A DNA stretch of 64,000 nt from Setomelanomma holmii (lineage: Eukaryota; Ascomycota; Dothideomycetes; Pleosporales; Phaeosphaeriaceae). Shown here piece by piece: positions 55,401 to 64,000 of the stretch. Both the position numbers and the translations under genes were made by a program. The DNA is taken from the NCBI GenBank assembly GCA_010015745.1, contig ML978219.1:124001-188000 (forward strand), given 5' to 3'. Below the pieces are notes generated by a model, which was not told the DNA's origin, searched no databases, and saw only the letters and a list, made by a program, of their open reading frames with translations. Within the stretch, counting starts at the first letter, position 1. Each line of letters begins with the position of its first letter.

Positions 55401-57042
55401 CTACATCTTACGGAAGCAAAGCGATGCATTGGTGCCGCCAAAGCCGAAGCTATTCGAAAGTGCGACGTTTACTTCTCTCGGCTGGGCGACATTCGCGACG
55501 TAGTTGCAACCGAAATCTTCTGGAGGATCGCCAGGGCTGAGAAGATTGAGGGTTGGCGGCAAAGTGTGCTATACGAGTGAGCCATCGCCTGCCGAGGGAA
55601 ATGGTGATAGAAGGCACTTACATGATGCATTGCCAGCACAGTAAAAATTGCTTCAACGCTTCCCGCAGCTCCAAGGAGATGCCCAATAGCACCCTTCGTA
55701 CTACTGACATTGATCTCTGAAGCTTTTGCTTTGCCATGTTCGCCGAGCAGCAACTCTTTGATAGCTCTGTTCTCCGCAGCGTCACCCAACGGAGTACTTG
55801 TGGCGTGAGCATTGACATAGTCGACAGCACCGGGCTTGATGCCAGCGTGACGGAGTGCGTGCTTCATGGCGAGACGTGGCCCTTGACCGTCCTCGCGAGG
55901 CGCCGTCATGTGGTAGGCATCGCTAGAGAGACCATAACCAGCAACTTCAGCATAGATCCTCACACCTCGCTGCTTCGCATGCTCGAGTTCCTGTGTGTAT
56001 CAGCTACGATCAAGTCGTAGATTTAAGCTTTTTACATACTTCAAGCACGACCACACCTGCGCCCTCGCCAATAACAAAGCCAGCTCGGTCCTTGTCGAAG
56101 GGGCGGCTTGCTTCTGTCGGATTGTCGTTCCAGTCCGTTGCGAGACTTCTCGCGCGAGCGAAACCAGAAACAGCGAGTGGATGTATGCATGATTCTGCTC
56201 CTCCAGCAACCATAACGTCGGCATCACCGAACTGTATCAAACGAGCTGCATCGCCAATGCTGTGTGCGCCTGTGGTGCATGCTGTGGTTGCAGCGTGGTT
56301 TGGGCCCTTTTCGTATCAGTTTACGTCGCATGAACCGAAAGGCGTAGAAGACAATTACCTTGAAGCCGTATCGCATAGACACGTGCCCAGCGGCAAGATT
56401 GATCAACAGCCTAGGCACAAAGAGCGGAGACACCTTTCGATGCCCCTGGTACAGATCAGTTGAAGTGGAGTCTTGGCACGCATGGGACATACTCCTTTCT
56501 CAAAGGCAACGGTGGTGTCGTAGACATCATCTAAATTTCCGATGCCTGAACCCATGTATACGCCCTTGAGGCGACATTAACAGCGAAACAGTAGAAGTGG
56601 AAAGCTCGTTATACCGTAGCTTCGAGGTCGTCTTCGTCTTTTGGCGACCATCCTGCATCTTCTAGAGCTTCTTCAGAGGCCACCATGGCGTATTGAGCGA
56701 ATCGAGCCATGCGTCGCTCATCCTAAAAATGGTAAGCGATATGCACAGATCAACGGGTGTCAACTTACACCAGAGCTCAATCCATACTCTTTTGCATGCC
56801 ATTGTCCATCTGCCCTTCGGCCTTCTGGGACTAGACCAGCAATCTGGCTTGGGAGTGTTGCAAAGTCAGGACTTCGATTTTGGATGGAAACAATGCCGCA
56901 GTGGCCATCAAGAAGGCGTGTCCATGTTCGGCGGACACCTAAGATAATCTGTGAGCGAGCGCATCAACGTAAGACGCACAGGGTGACTACCGATCCCTAA
57001 TGGCGTCACTAGTCCTAAACCCGTCACTACCACTCTGCGCAT
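55401..57042 (-). CDS. CEM1: Mitochondrial 3-oxoacyl-[ACP] synthase (KAS II type)
   Basis: Condensing enzyme of type II mitochondrial fatty-acid synthesis, which supplies octanoate for lipoate. Eight exons: 57042-56991, 56938-56769, 56722-56615, 56564-56493, 56445-56359, 56306-56040, 55990-55622 and 55568-55401, giving 430 aa; the introns are 46-53 nt. The start MRRVVVTGLGLVTPLG is the standard KAS II N-terminus. The active-site cysteine is in TTACTTGAHSIGD, the first histidine in VNAHATSTPLGD, the second in STKGAIGHLLGAAGS. The end has LSNSFGFGGTNASL. All seven junctions restore family motifs in phase. No long presequence is visible; targeting may use the basic N-terminus. It is the most intron-rich gene here. 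Confidence 0.95.
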
Positions 57043-57295
57043 TGCATTTCATCGGTGTATGTTGATGAAACTAATGAGCTCTCACCGTGAAAGCTCGAGT
57101 TGAGCTTAGGCCTGGTCAAGCCACATGTGGCGCAGCGATTCTCCCGCAGCCGAGGCGCTCTTAATTCGTACCCAAACACCAACATTATGCGGTTCCCTCA
57201 GATAGTTAACGGCTGCAGGCAGTCGGGCATCACGTATGCGCACGAAGCTCCACTTATCTAGTCTCTTGACCTCATTGCCCTGCCAGTGTGTTTAG

Positions 57296-59423
57296 CTCTG
57301 CTCATACTTCTGCCAACGGCCTTCGCATTATGGCTTATATATAGACGCCTTTTACACGGCACATGAGAATCATCACCTCCATCTGAAAGGTAAGGTCAAA
57401 CTTGTCGCAATCCAAGATGTCATTGACAATTCTGACAGGAAGCGACTCGCGGCGTATGCAGACGATCAAAAGATACCCGAAGAAGTCGCGTCGCGCAAAT
57501 TAGAGTTGCAAGACATTCATCGACTTGGCACCACAACTTTGTGCATACTTTTGGTTCCTTCTGTAGTCGCTACCGGGGTAGCAGGCTTCTTGAGCTTTCT
57601 TTGGGTGGGTGACCGCAGCAACACGACATGGAACAATCTCATGATGAACAGTTGGGCAACAAGATCAGTGTCCATTTCTGCACTGCACCTGAGAACCGCC
57701 ATGGATTCTCAAGCAGCTATAGCCACGGCCGTTTTGGTTTCGTTGCTTCTCGAGTCTCGAAGGGGACTCCACGCTTATCACCTTGCCAGTCTATCACCAA
57801 TGCGCTCTGGCTCGGGGACCCCGTGGTCATTCGCTGGATTTCTATTTCAGGACTCATGGCGATCGGCGAAATTTCTCAAACGATGCTATGGCTATGTTGT
57901 GGCTGCTATCGTTCTACTCATCACGACTACCATGCTGAAGTTTTCTTCGACATTCCTTCAATCTAACCTCAATCCGGCCCCCTTGGTGGTCGCACTACGA
58001 AACGCAAATCAGAAATGGTATTTCTTACAGAAGTATAAGCCGGAGAATAACGCGCGCAACTCAGCATGGACATCGAATTCGTCATTCTACCCAACATTTG
58101 GAGAATTCTCGACCACTCCTCCGGCAGCTGCGCGCATATCGGATACTGGTGTGCTTTAGCGCAGATTTCTGCCTTGGACCACTGCTGGACCTCGCGAGAG
58201 TTTGCGAAACTATACCGGTAAAACTCTTGTTCTGGGCGCGAGGGTGTCTTGCCAGGCGCCAAATGACACAGGCGTCCAAGGCGATGGACATTACGCAGAG
58301 GTCACCGGTACGATAAAGGCTACAGAAAAGGCTGAAAACTTACAGGAGTTTATCGCTACACCGTTTTCTTGCGCGATAGCCGGAGTTGAGCAATATTCGC
58401 TATGCCAACTTGGTCAAATATATCCTGCTTTCACCGGATCCTTGAACAGCCATTTCGTGAATTCCACAACTTATGGAACGGCATTCCTAGTCGCTCGGGG
58501 CGCGAATGGATCATCGCCACGATCGGACATTAATCAGTTCGGGTGGCTTGATGTCAACTTTGCGAATCAGACAAGTGTTGGAGCCTCATTCTCTCTATGC
58601 TTTCCGCCCTGGGATGCGGCCATCCTCGACATCCGTCCCACGAGTACGTCAAATCGTACCGAGCCGACAATGCAGTGGTGGGGATTATTCAAAGACGAAT
58701 GGAGTCATCAGCCACCTCATCCCTCGTCGCGACTATGTGAATCGCCAAATACTCCAGATGGAAAAACCTACGAGCCTTCTGGGAGATCCGCTTCCCAGAC
58801 ACGAGCGCCCACTCTTACAAAGCGATGCAACCGGCAGTTCTGCCGCAAAATACGGATCTAACACGCCTTTCCCAGGAAACTGGAGCATATTTCTCACAGG
58901 CGAACCCTATACTACACTTCTGAGCAGCTTCTCTCGCCCGCTATCACAAGCGATTGCTGCAGATCCTGCGTGGGCGGCTACTTTCTCCGACAAAATAGGA
59001 GCGATTGGATCTGTAGCATGGGCGATGTCCAATCTCGTTACTGTGCTATCAGCAATGAATTATTACAGCCAATTGCCAGCATTCGACCGTATCTATCAGG
59101 TCATCGTGTCCTATTACGTGGACGTCCTCTACCCACAGAGCAGACTAGGGTTCACAATACTCTTGTGGAGTGTGGTAGCACACTGCTTGGTGGTTACGCT
59201 ATTGCTTGCATTATTCATTAATAGCACGAAACTGACTCTACTTGGAAGTTCTTGGTCGGGATTCTCTCAGATGGCTGAGTCACGGGATGTGAGAGCACAC
59301 TTCAAGGAGACTAGCTTGATCGATGACTATGCCGTTCTAAAAGAGCTCAGAGCAAGAGGAGACGCTGAAATAAGAGCAAGGGTCGTGAAACGAGGTAACA
59401 CTGCTGCAATCGCGATAGGATGA
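57296..59423 (+). pseudogene. Decayed multi-pass membrane protein of a Dothideomycete-type family
   Basis: Resembles a family of unassigned fungal membrane proteins with blocks such as FLWxGD...TW...WATRxVxxSxLxLRTAxDxQA and LMLLESxxG. Here FLSFLWVGDRSNTTWNNLM, NSWATRSVSISALHLRTAMD and LLITTTMLKFSSTFLQSNL are seen. An in-frame TAG at 58157-58159 follows SDTGVL, yet the same frame continues with RRFLPW and LRNYTGKTLVLGARVSCQAP, as expected for one protein. At the G-run 58680-58683 the coding frame moves by one base (NRTEPTMQWW to DYSKTNGVISHLIPRRDY) and then runs to 59423 with a last helix (LLWSVVAHCLVVTLLLALF). No start codon was found upstream of the open region at 57296, so the 5' end is missing or has another intron. 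Function unknown. Confidence 0.68.
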
Positions 59424-59494
59424 CCATGCACGGGATGAGCAGGACCAGGGAACGCGTTTGCTGTCAATATGCGGGGTGACATGGCGCCCTATGT

Positions 59495-59848
59495 TTATGT
59501 CTTCACTTCTCCAATTACTTCAGCCGCACCGGCTAGTCCCAACTCTTCGACATTCATTCGGCTTTGCACCTCGTCGTCGTCAAAGTGCAGCTCGCTGATA
59601 TGTGGTGTTCCTGCACGAGCCTCGAGCATGGACTTGAGCTCCTCTTCTTGGACGAAGATTGTTTGCTTTCGCTTGGGACCATCTTTGGCTCGAATCGTAT
59701 CCTTGGATATGTGTTTGGAATCGACAGCTCTGTCTGTGGCCTCATGCGAAATAGTGCTTCGCGGGAGACGATCGGTAATTGGCCGCACATGAGCTCTACC
59801 CCACTCGAACTTTGCTCGAGGATATATGTATGTTATAGTTGATTCCAT
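59495..59848 (-). CDS. Hypothetical protein, 117 aa
   Basis: Single exon from MESTITYIYPRAKFEWGRAH to GEVKT. A basic first half (RAKDGPKRKQTIFVQ) is followed by an acidic helical second half (EEELKSMLEARAGTP, SELHFDDDEVQSRMNVEELG). No signal peptide or membrane segment. The frame is open further upstream only to a GTG. Composition strongly suggests a translated gene, but I recognise no family. It converges on the decayed membrane-protein gene 71 bases away, and is divergent from MET2. Confidence 0.6.
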   Translation of the reverse strand: MESTITYIYPRAKFEWGRAHVRPITDRLPRSTISHEATDRAVDSKHISKDTIRAKDGPKRKQTIFVQEEELKSMLEARAGTPHISELHFDDDEVQSRMNVEELGLAGAAEVIGEVKT

Positions 59849-60381
59849 GGAGATATAGGATTTTCCGACTTCGTGTGATCGTCCCGAAGAGTTTCGCCTG
59901 GAAGCACGATGTACGACACCATACTTATAGAGATGGACTGAACCGTTGCACTTCCAATGCACAAACTCTTATACATCTTGGCTCGTAGCTGACTCTCAAG
60001 TCTGCCAGGTGCCTGTGGCCTCTTTGAGCACCCGAATGCGGCGATTTCGAGAGCCCTATCGGGTACGATGAGAAAACTCGATCAAGCAAGCTTCCTGCTG
60101 CCCCTTGGTACACCACCTAGGTAGTGTAACACAAGTCGAAGCTCTTCCACATCAGATGGTGCATTGTGATTGTGAGGAACGTGGTGCACGGGAATGTGCG
60201 GCGAGCCAGGTTCCAAGGTTGGTAGCACGTCATCACGCTAAGCTTTGCCTGACCCCACGTTAGCGGCAGTTTGAAGTGAATCAACACCAAAAAAGATGAC
60301 TCCCCGCAATATGCGCAAGACAACTCCCAGCAACCTGCAGGGCAGGCGCAACCGTCTTTCACTCCATAAACACGTACCGCA
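59849..60381. promoter_or_regulatory. Shared divergent promoter upstream of MET2
   Basis: 533 bases between start codons. No CACGTG site was seen. An upstream ATG at 60296 opens a frame that overlaps the MET2 start. Confidence 0.5.
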
Positions 60382-60481
60382 ATGGCCGCCACAGACACCA
60401 ATGGCGTCGCCGTCAGCAACACCAAACGGCACAGTAAGTGTGCATCGTTCTATTGTCCCATGGGCAGACAATGCAACCTAG
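60296..60481 (+). promoter_or_regulatory. Possible overlapping upstream ORF of MET2
   Basis: ATG at 60296, 61 codons, out of frame with the MET2 start at 60382 and stopping inside MET2 intron 1 on unspliced RNA. If the transcript begins before 60296, ribosomes that start here would miss the MET2 start. Whether the leader contains this ATG is unknown. Confidence 0.35.
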
Positions 60482-62119
60482 CCAACGACGCAGCGAAGCA
60501 AACACGGCGAGAGATTGGTGTGCAGGCTCGTTCACTGACTGTCTTGTAGACCGAGTTGCCTCACAACCCGAGAACCCGTTCAGCAAACTAATCCCCGACC
60601 AGACGTTCGCAATCCTCCTAGAAATCACGCTCGAATCTGGCGTCGTACTCCACAATGTGCCTGTCGCATACAAGACCTATGGCACCCTCGCACCCGGTGG
60701 CGACAATGCCATGGTCATCTGCCACGCGCTCACTGGCAGCGCAGACGTAGGCGACTGGTGGGGGCCCTTGCTGGGCGGCCCCGGCAAGGCCTTCGATACA
60801 TCGCGCTTCTTCATCGTCTGCATGAACAGCCTTGGCAGCCCATACGGCAGCGCGAGTCCTGTGACCGTAAGGGACGGCGATGCTTCGCTGGGACTGTATG
60901 GACCCGAGTTCCCATTGACGACAGTTAGAGACGACGTCAAGTGAGTTGTGACCACCGCGGCAGGCTGAGTGCCAGCGCTGACCATGGCAGTATCTTCAAG
61001 CTCATTCTCGACGACCTCGGCGTGAAGCAGATCGCCGCTGTCATTGGCGGGTCCATGGGCGGCATGCTTGTCCTCGAGTTTGCGTACTTTGGCAAAGACT
61101 ATGTCAAGTGCATCATTCCCATAGCCACATCAGCACGCTACAGCGCGTGGGGCATCAGCTGGGGCGAAGCACAACGCCAGAGCATCTACAGCGATCCCAA
61201 GTACGACGATGGCTATTATACTTTCGAGGACCCACCATCGACAGGGCTTGGGGCTGCGCGCATGTCCGCGCTCTTGACGTACCGTAGTCGCGACTCGTTC
61301 GAATCACGATTTGGCCGCAATACACCCGACCTCTCCAAGAAGCAAAGCATAAACGCCGTGCCACGCGCGTGGACGCCATCGAATCCATCGCACGAGCATT
61401 GGGCAATCCACAATCATGGCCACAAACATGCTGGGTCACCGCGCCCGACTTCTCGGACAAACAGCAGCACCACGCTTGCTACCATCAACGCGTCTACTGC
61501 TGTCAGACAAGCCGATCCGGAATTCCACGATGCTTCCAACCCTTCAACGCCCCCTGCACAGGCCCCGACTCCGGCAAACGGTATTAGCCCAGTGCCAACG
61601 CCTGCAAAGCGTCATGCGCCGCATTATTTCTCAGCACAGTCCTACTTGCGGTACCAAGGAGAAAAGTTTATCAAGCGCTTCGATGCCAATTGCTACATCG
61701 CCATCACGCGCAAGCTAGACACACATGATATCTCCCGGCATCGTTATCCACCTGACAAAGATCCAGAGACGGTAGATCAAGTGTCAGCACTCCACTACGC
61801 GCTCTCCCTCATTGAACAACCTACCCTCGTGCTTGGTATACAGTCTGATGGTCTTTTCACATTTGCTGAGCAGCAAGAACTTGCTGCTCATATTCCGAAC
61901 GCTACATTGAGGACCATTGACTCGCCGGATGGTCACGACGCATTTTTACTCGAGTTTGAACAGGTCAACGGGCACTTGACAAAGTTTTTGAAGGCTGTCC
62001 TTCCGGAGATCATGAGTAGAACCCCGATTCCTGGTATCGCGCAAAATGACACAGGCATGGCAGCTACAAAGACGAGCACCTTTGGCGAGGCCGAAGTTGA
62101 CGACATTACCGCTTGGTGA
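60382..62119 (+). CDS. MET2: Homoserine O-acetyltransferase
   Basis: Transfers acetyl from acetyl-CoA to homoserine, first committed step of methionine synthesis. Exons 60382-60433, 60550-60940 and 60991-62119 (introns 116 and 50 nt) give 523 aa. Alpha/beta-hydrolase fold of the MetX type: YKTYGTLAPGGDNAMVICHALTGSADVGDWW, the nucleophile serine in GGSMGGM, IPIATSARYSAWGISWGEAQ, YLRYQGEKFIKRFDANCYI, LVLGIQSDGLFTFAEQQEL, and the histidine in SPDGHDAFLLEFEQV. A Ser/Thr/Pro-rich insert of about 95 residues (TRTNSSTTLATINA and PTPANGISPVPTP) interrupts the lid region, as in other filamentous ascomycetes. No organelle signal is obvious. Confidence 0.95.
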
Positions 62120-62269
62120 CGAAGTATCATATTAACTGAGCGCGGCGTTTAGGTTAGGGATTGCATCAGCTGGCGTACAGTTTTCGGCATATGCCTGAAA
62201 GAAGACTGTACGATTATGATAAGCTCTCAGATGGTCAGAGCTGAGGTTCAACCCCTCATCAGAAAATCT

Positions 62270-62713
62270 TCATGTCGGGAACACATCAAATGGAAGACTG
62301 CCAATTCCATTCTTGAAAACATATTGCGATTGCACCCGCTCTTTTGTGTCGGCACAGCCCAACGCCACGAGGGATGCCAATAACTGACTCAAGGACATAC
62401 CTGCAATATACCTACTAGTTCCCTTATAGCCGAGCCTGTCGCCGTCTTTCACCAAGACCTTGGACACCCTTTGTTTATTTTCATCTCTCATAGCCACGCT
62501 CCCAACATATCGCATGGCTGATGTCGACAGAAAAGAGACATCACGGTAGTGTAAGTCCAACAGCACGTTGCATAGCCTCGGATGGACACCCCGCAAGTGC
62601 GCTTCCGAAGCCTTAGTTTCCGTCCCCACTCCACAACAAGCATACCCCTCAGCCTTGAAGAACACGGATGTATTCCGCGGTACAGGTGCAACTATCTTCA
62701 TGTCGAAGTTCAT
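62270..62713 (-). CDS. Hypothetical protein, 147 aa
   Basis: A single open frame from ATG, starting MNFDMKIVAPVPRNTSVFF. It has mixed composition with several protein-like blocks (SAMRYVGSVAMRDENKQRV, GMSLSQLLASLVALG) and ends LPFDVFPT. No signal peptide or known domain. Convergent with MET2, divergent from the alcohol dehydrogenase. It could be a real lineage-specific gene or a chance frame. Confidence 0.45.
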   Translation of the reverse strand: MNFDMKIVAPVPRNTSVFFKAEGYACCGVGTETKASEAHLRGVHPRLCNVLLDLHYRDVSFLSTSAMRYVGSVAMRDENKQRVSKVLVKDGDRLGYKGTSRYIAGMSLSQLLASLVALGCADTKERVQSQYVFKNGIGSLPFDVFPT

Positions 62714-63096
62714 TCGATGAGTGCTCCGGCATGAGATGCCGCCAGCTCAGCAGCTTCGTATGTGGCACCGCATAGCCGGTGATAATTATCATGTGAACCT
62801 CAATGTCTACGTTGATGAACGCACCAAACTACAACGCGGACCGAGATTCCATGCATGAGTCGTGAATACCTCTGCCCACTGGGGAGGAAAATCAGCTGAG
62901 ATGTGTCCAAGAAGCCTCGCAACCCCGCATGAGCGGCACAGTTGGTCAGATTGATGGAGTATATAGAGTTGTCCACATTGCCATGCATACGATGTCTCTT
63001 TGTTCGCCAAACCCACACGATATCTTTTCTAAAGATTACCACTTGTGTGCTATCCCGTGCTCAGAACATCAATCCATCAAATAGAAAGCCAACATC
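62714..63096. promoter_or_regulatory. Upstream region of the alcohol dehydrogenase gene
   Basis: 383 bases. A TATA-like stretch (agtatatagag) lies at about 62958-62968, roughly 130 bases upstream of the start codon at 63097. Confidence 0.5.
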
Positions 63097-64000
63097 ATGG
63101 GGCTTCCCAAGACACAAAAAGCCGCTGTGAAGCAAGGTTCTGGAGACAGCGCCAGCATCGCAGTGCAGGACGTTCCAGTGCCCGAGCCTGGCCCAGACCA
63201 GATTCTCATCAAGATCAATTACTCTGGCCTCTGTGCCTCTGACAAGTCTCTCCTTCACGATGAATGGGCATTCAAGATGGCCGATGTGACCCAAGGCATT
63301 GCCGGACACGAAGGTGCTGGTGTCGTCGTTGGCGTGGGGTCCAATGTCCAAGATCTCTGGCAAGTTGGGAACCGCGCTGGCATCAAGTGGATTGCGTCTG
63401 TTTGTCGAAGGTGCGAGTTTTGCACCAATGGGCAGGACGAGTGCCATTGCCCGAAACAACTAAACTCGGGCTTTACGATCGCTGGAACATTCCAAGAGTA
63501 CGCGCTCACCGACGCTCACTACGCCACACGACTTCCAGACGGAGTGAAAGATGAGGAGGCAGGTCCGATCATGTGCGGCGGAGTGACAGCATATGTCGCA
63601 TGTAAAAGAAGCCAAGTAAGGCCAGGACAGTGGATTGTGATTCCTGGAGCTGGAGGAGGCGAGTCATCCTGGCATACTGAATGGCAAGGACAGTCAAATT
63701 GATAACCTACTCAGGTCTGGGCCACTTTGGCGTGCAGTACGCACGTTCCATGGGCATGCGTGTCATTGCGATCGATGGCGGTGATGCCAAGCGCGATCTC
63801 TGCCTCAAGCTCGGTGCGGAAAAGTTCATCGACTATACGAGCACTTCCGACATCACCGCCGAAGTCATGAAGATCACTACTTACGGTGCCCAAGGTGTCG
63901 TCGTCTTCGCAGCTACCAAAGCAGGTTACGAGCAAGCACCTCATCTACTGCGACCTGGCGGTACGATGGTGTGCGTGGGCTTACCGAAGGATCCTACTGT
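63097..64000 (+). CDS. Zinc-dependent alcohol dehydrogenase, cut by the window edge
   Basis: Medium-chain alcohol dehydrogenase of the fungal ADH1/propanol-preferring type. Exons 63097-63658 and 63715 to beyond 64000. Catalytic zinc ligands lie in SGLCASDK and GHEGAG; structural zinc cysteines follow in CRRCEFCTNGQDECHC. The second exon gives GLGHFGVQYARSMGMRVIAID, completing the Rossmann motif GAGGGLGH. The intron joins correctly only with a GC donor (GAG|GCGAGT) and CTCAG acceptor; the GT two bases before the nearest match breaks the frame. Read unspliced, the frame stops about 14 codons into the intron. The C-terminal third lies outside the window. Confidence 0.93.
63659..63714 (+). other. 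GC-AG intron in the alcohol dehydrogenase gene
   Basis: 56 nt, donor GCGAGT after GAG, acceptor CTCAG, with TAAC upstream of the acceptor. It fits the known pattern of GC donors (AG before GC, then purines and GT). Joining restores the glycine-rich NAD-binding motif exactly. Confidence 0.8.

Noticed and set aside
1..64000. Transposon, CRISPR array, polyketide or non-ribosomal peptide synthase
   Set aside because: None seen. No terminal repeats, transposase or reverse-transcriptase motifs, spaced repeats or synthase modules were recognised.

Overview
The window is a stretch of nuclear chromosome from a filamentous ascomycete, most likely a Dothideomycete. Genes are dense, lie on both strands, and carry short introns (about 45-60 nt) with GT..AG ends and CTNAC-type branch sites. 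Housekeeping genes (cAMP-dependent kinase, Prp38, Ctk3, mitochondrial L12, midasin, Met2) sit next to fungal-only families (Zn2Cys6 regulator, F-box-like proteins, P450, small secreted proteins). The class assignment rests on family resemblance and is an inference. No tRNA, rRNA, CRISPR array or intact transposon was seen.

Layout. 0.8-5.6 kb: PKA catalytic subunit, a Golgi-type glycosyltransferase-like protein and splicing factor Prp38. 6.1-9.1 kb: two convergent F-box-like paralogues, the left one frameshifted. 9.4-13.0 kb: a family III CoA-transferase and a cytochrome P450 transcribed head to head. 13.0-28.1 kb: a gene-sparse accessory stretch with small unassigned genes, a broken secreted-protein gene, a small cysteine-rich secreted protein, and a convergent Zn2Cys6 regulator/SDR pair. 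28.1-37.0 kb: alpha/beta hydrolase, a large RING plus RS-rich protein, pyrroline-5-carboxylate reductase, CTD kinase gamma subunit and mitochondrial L12. 37.2-52.0 kb: intronless midasin (4909 codons). 53.1-64.0 kb: a small gene, a Ni/Co transporter, mitochondrial ketoacyl-ACP synthase, a decayed membrane-protein gene, a small gene, homoserine O-acetyltransferase, another small gene, and a zinc alcohol dehydrogenase cut by the window edge.

The core genes are not an operon. They serve signalling, splicing, transcription, ribosome assembly, proline and methionine synthesis, and mitochondrial fatty-acid synthesis. Several are divergent pairs sharing promoters of 220-590 bp. The most notable observations are: three genes with visible disabling lesions (a 7-bp GATTACA duplication, a TAG plus G-run frameshift, and a frameshift in one F-box-like paralogue); two introns that only make sense as GC-AG; and the small-gene island at 13-28 kb. 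I found no convincing evidence of a wholly new multi-gene system. Exon coordinates were worked out by hand from reading-frame continuity and splice signals.
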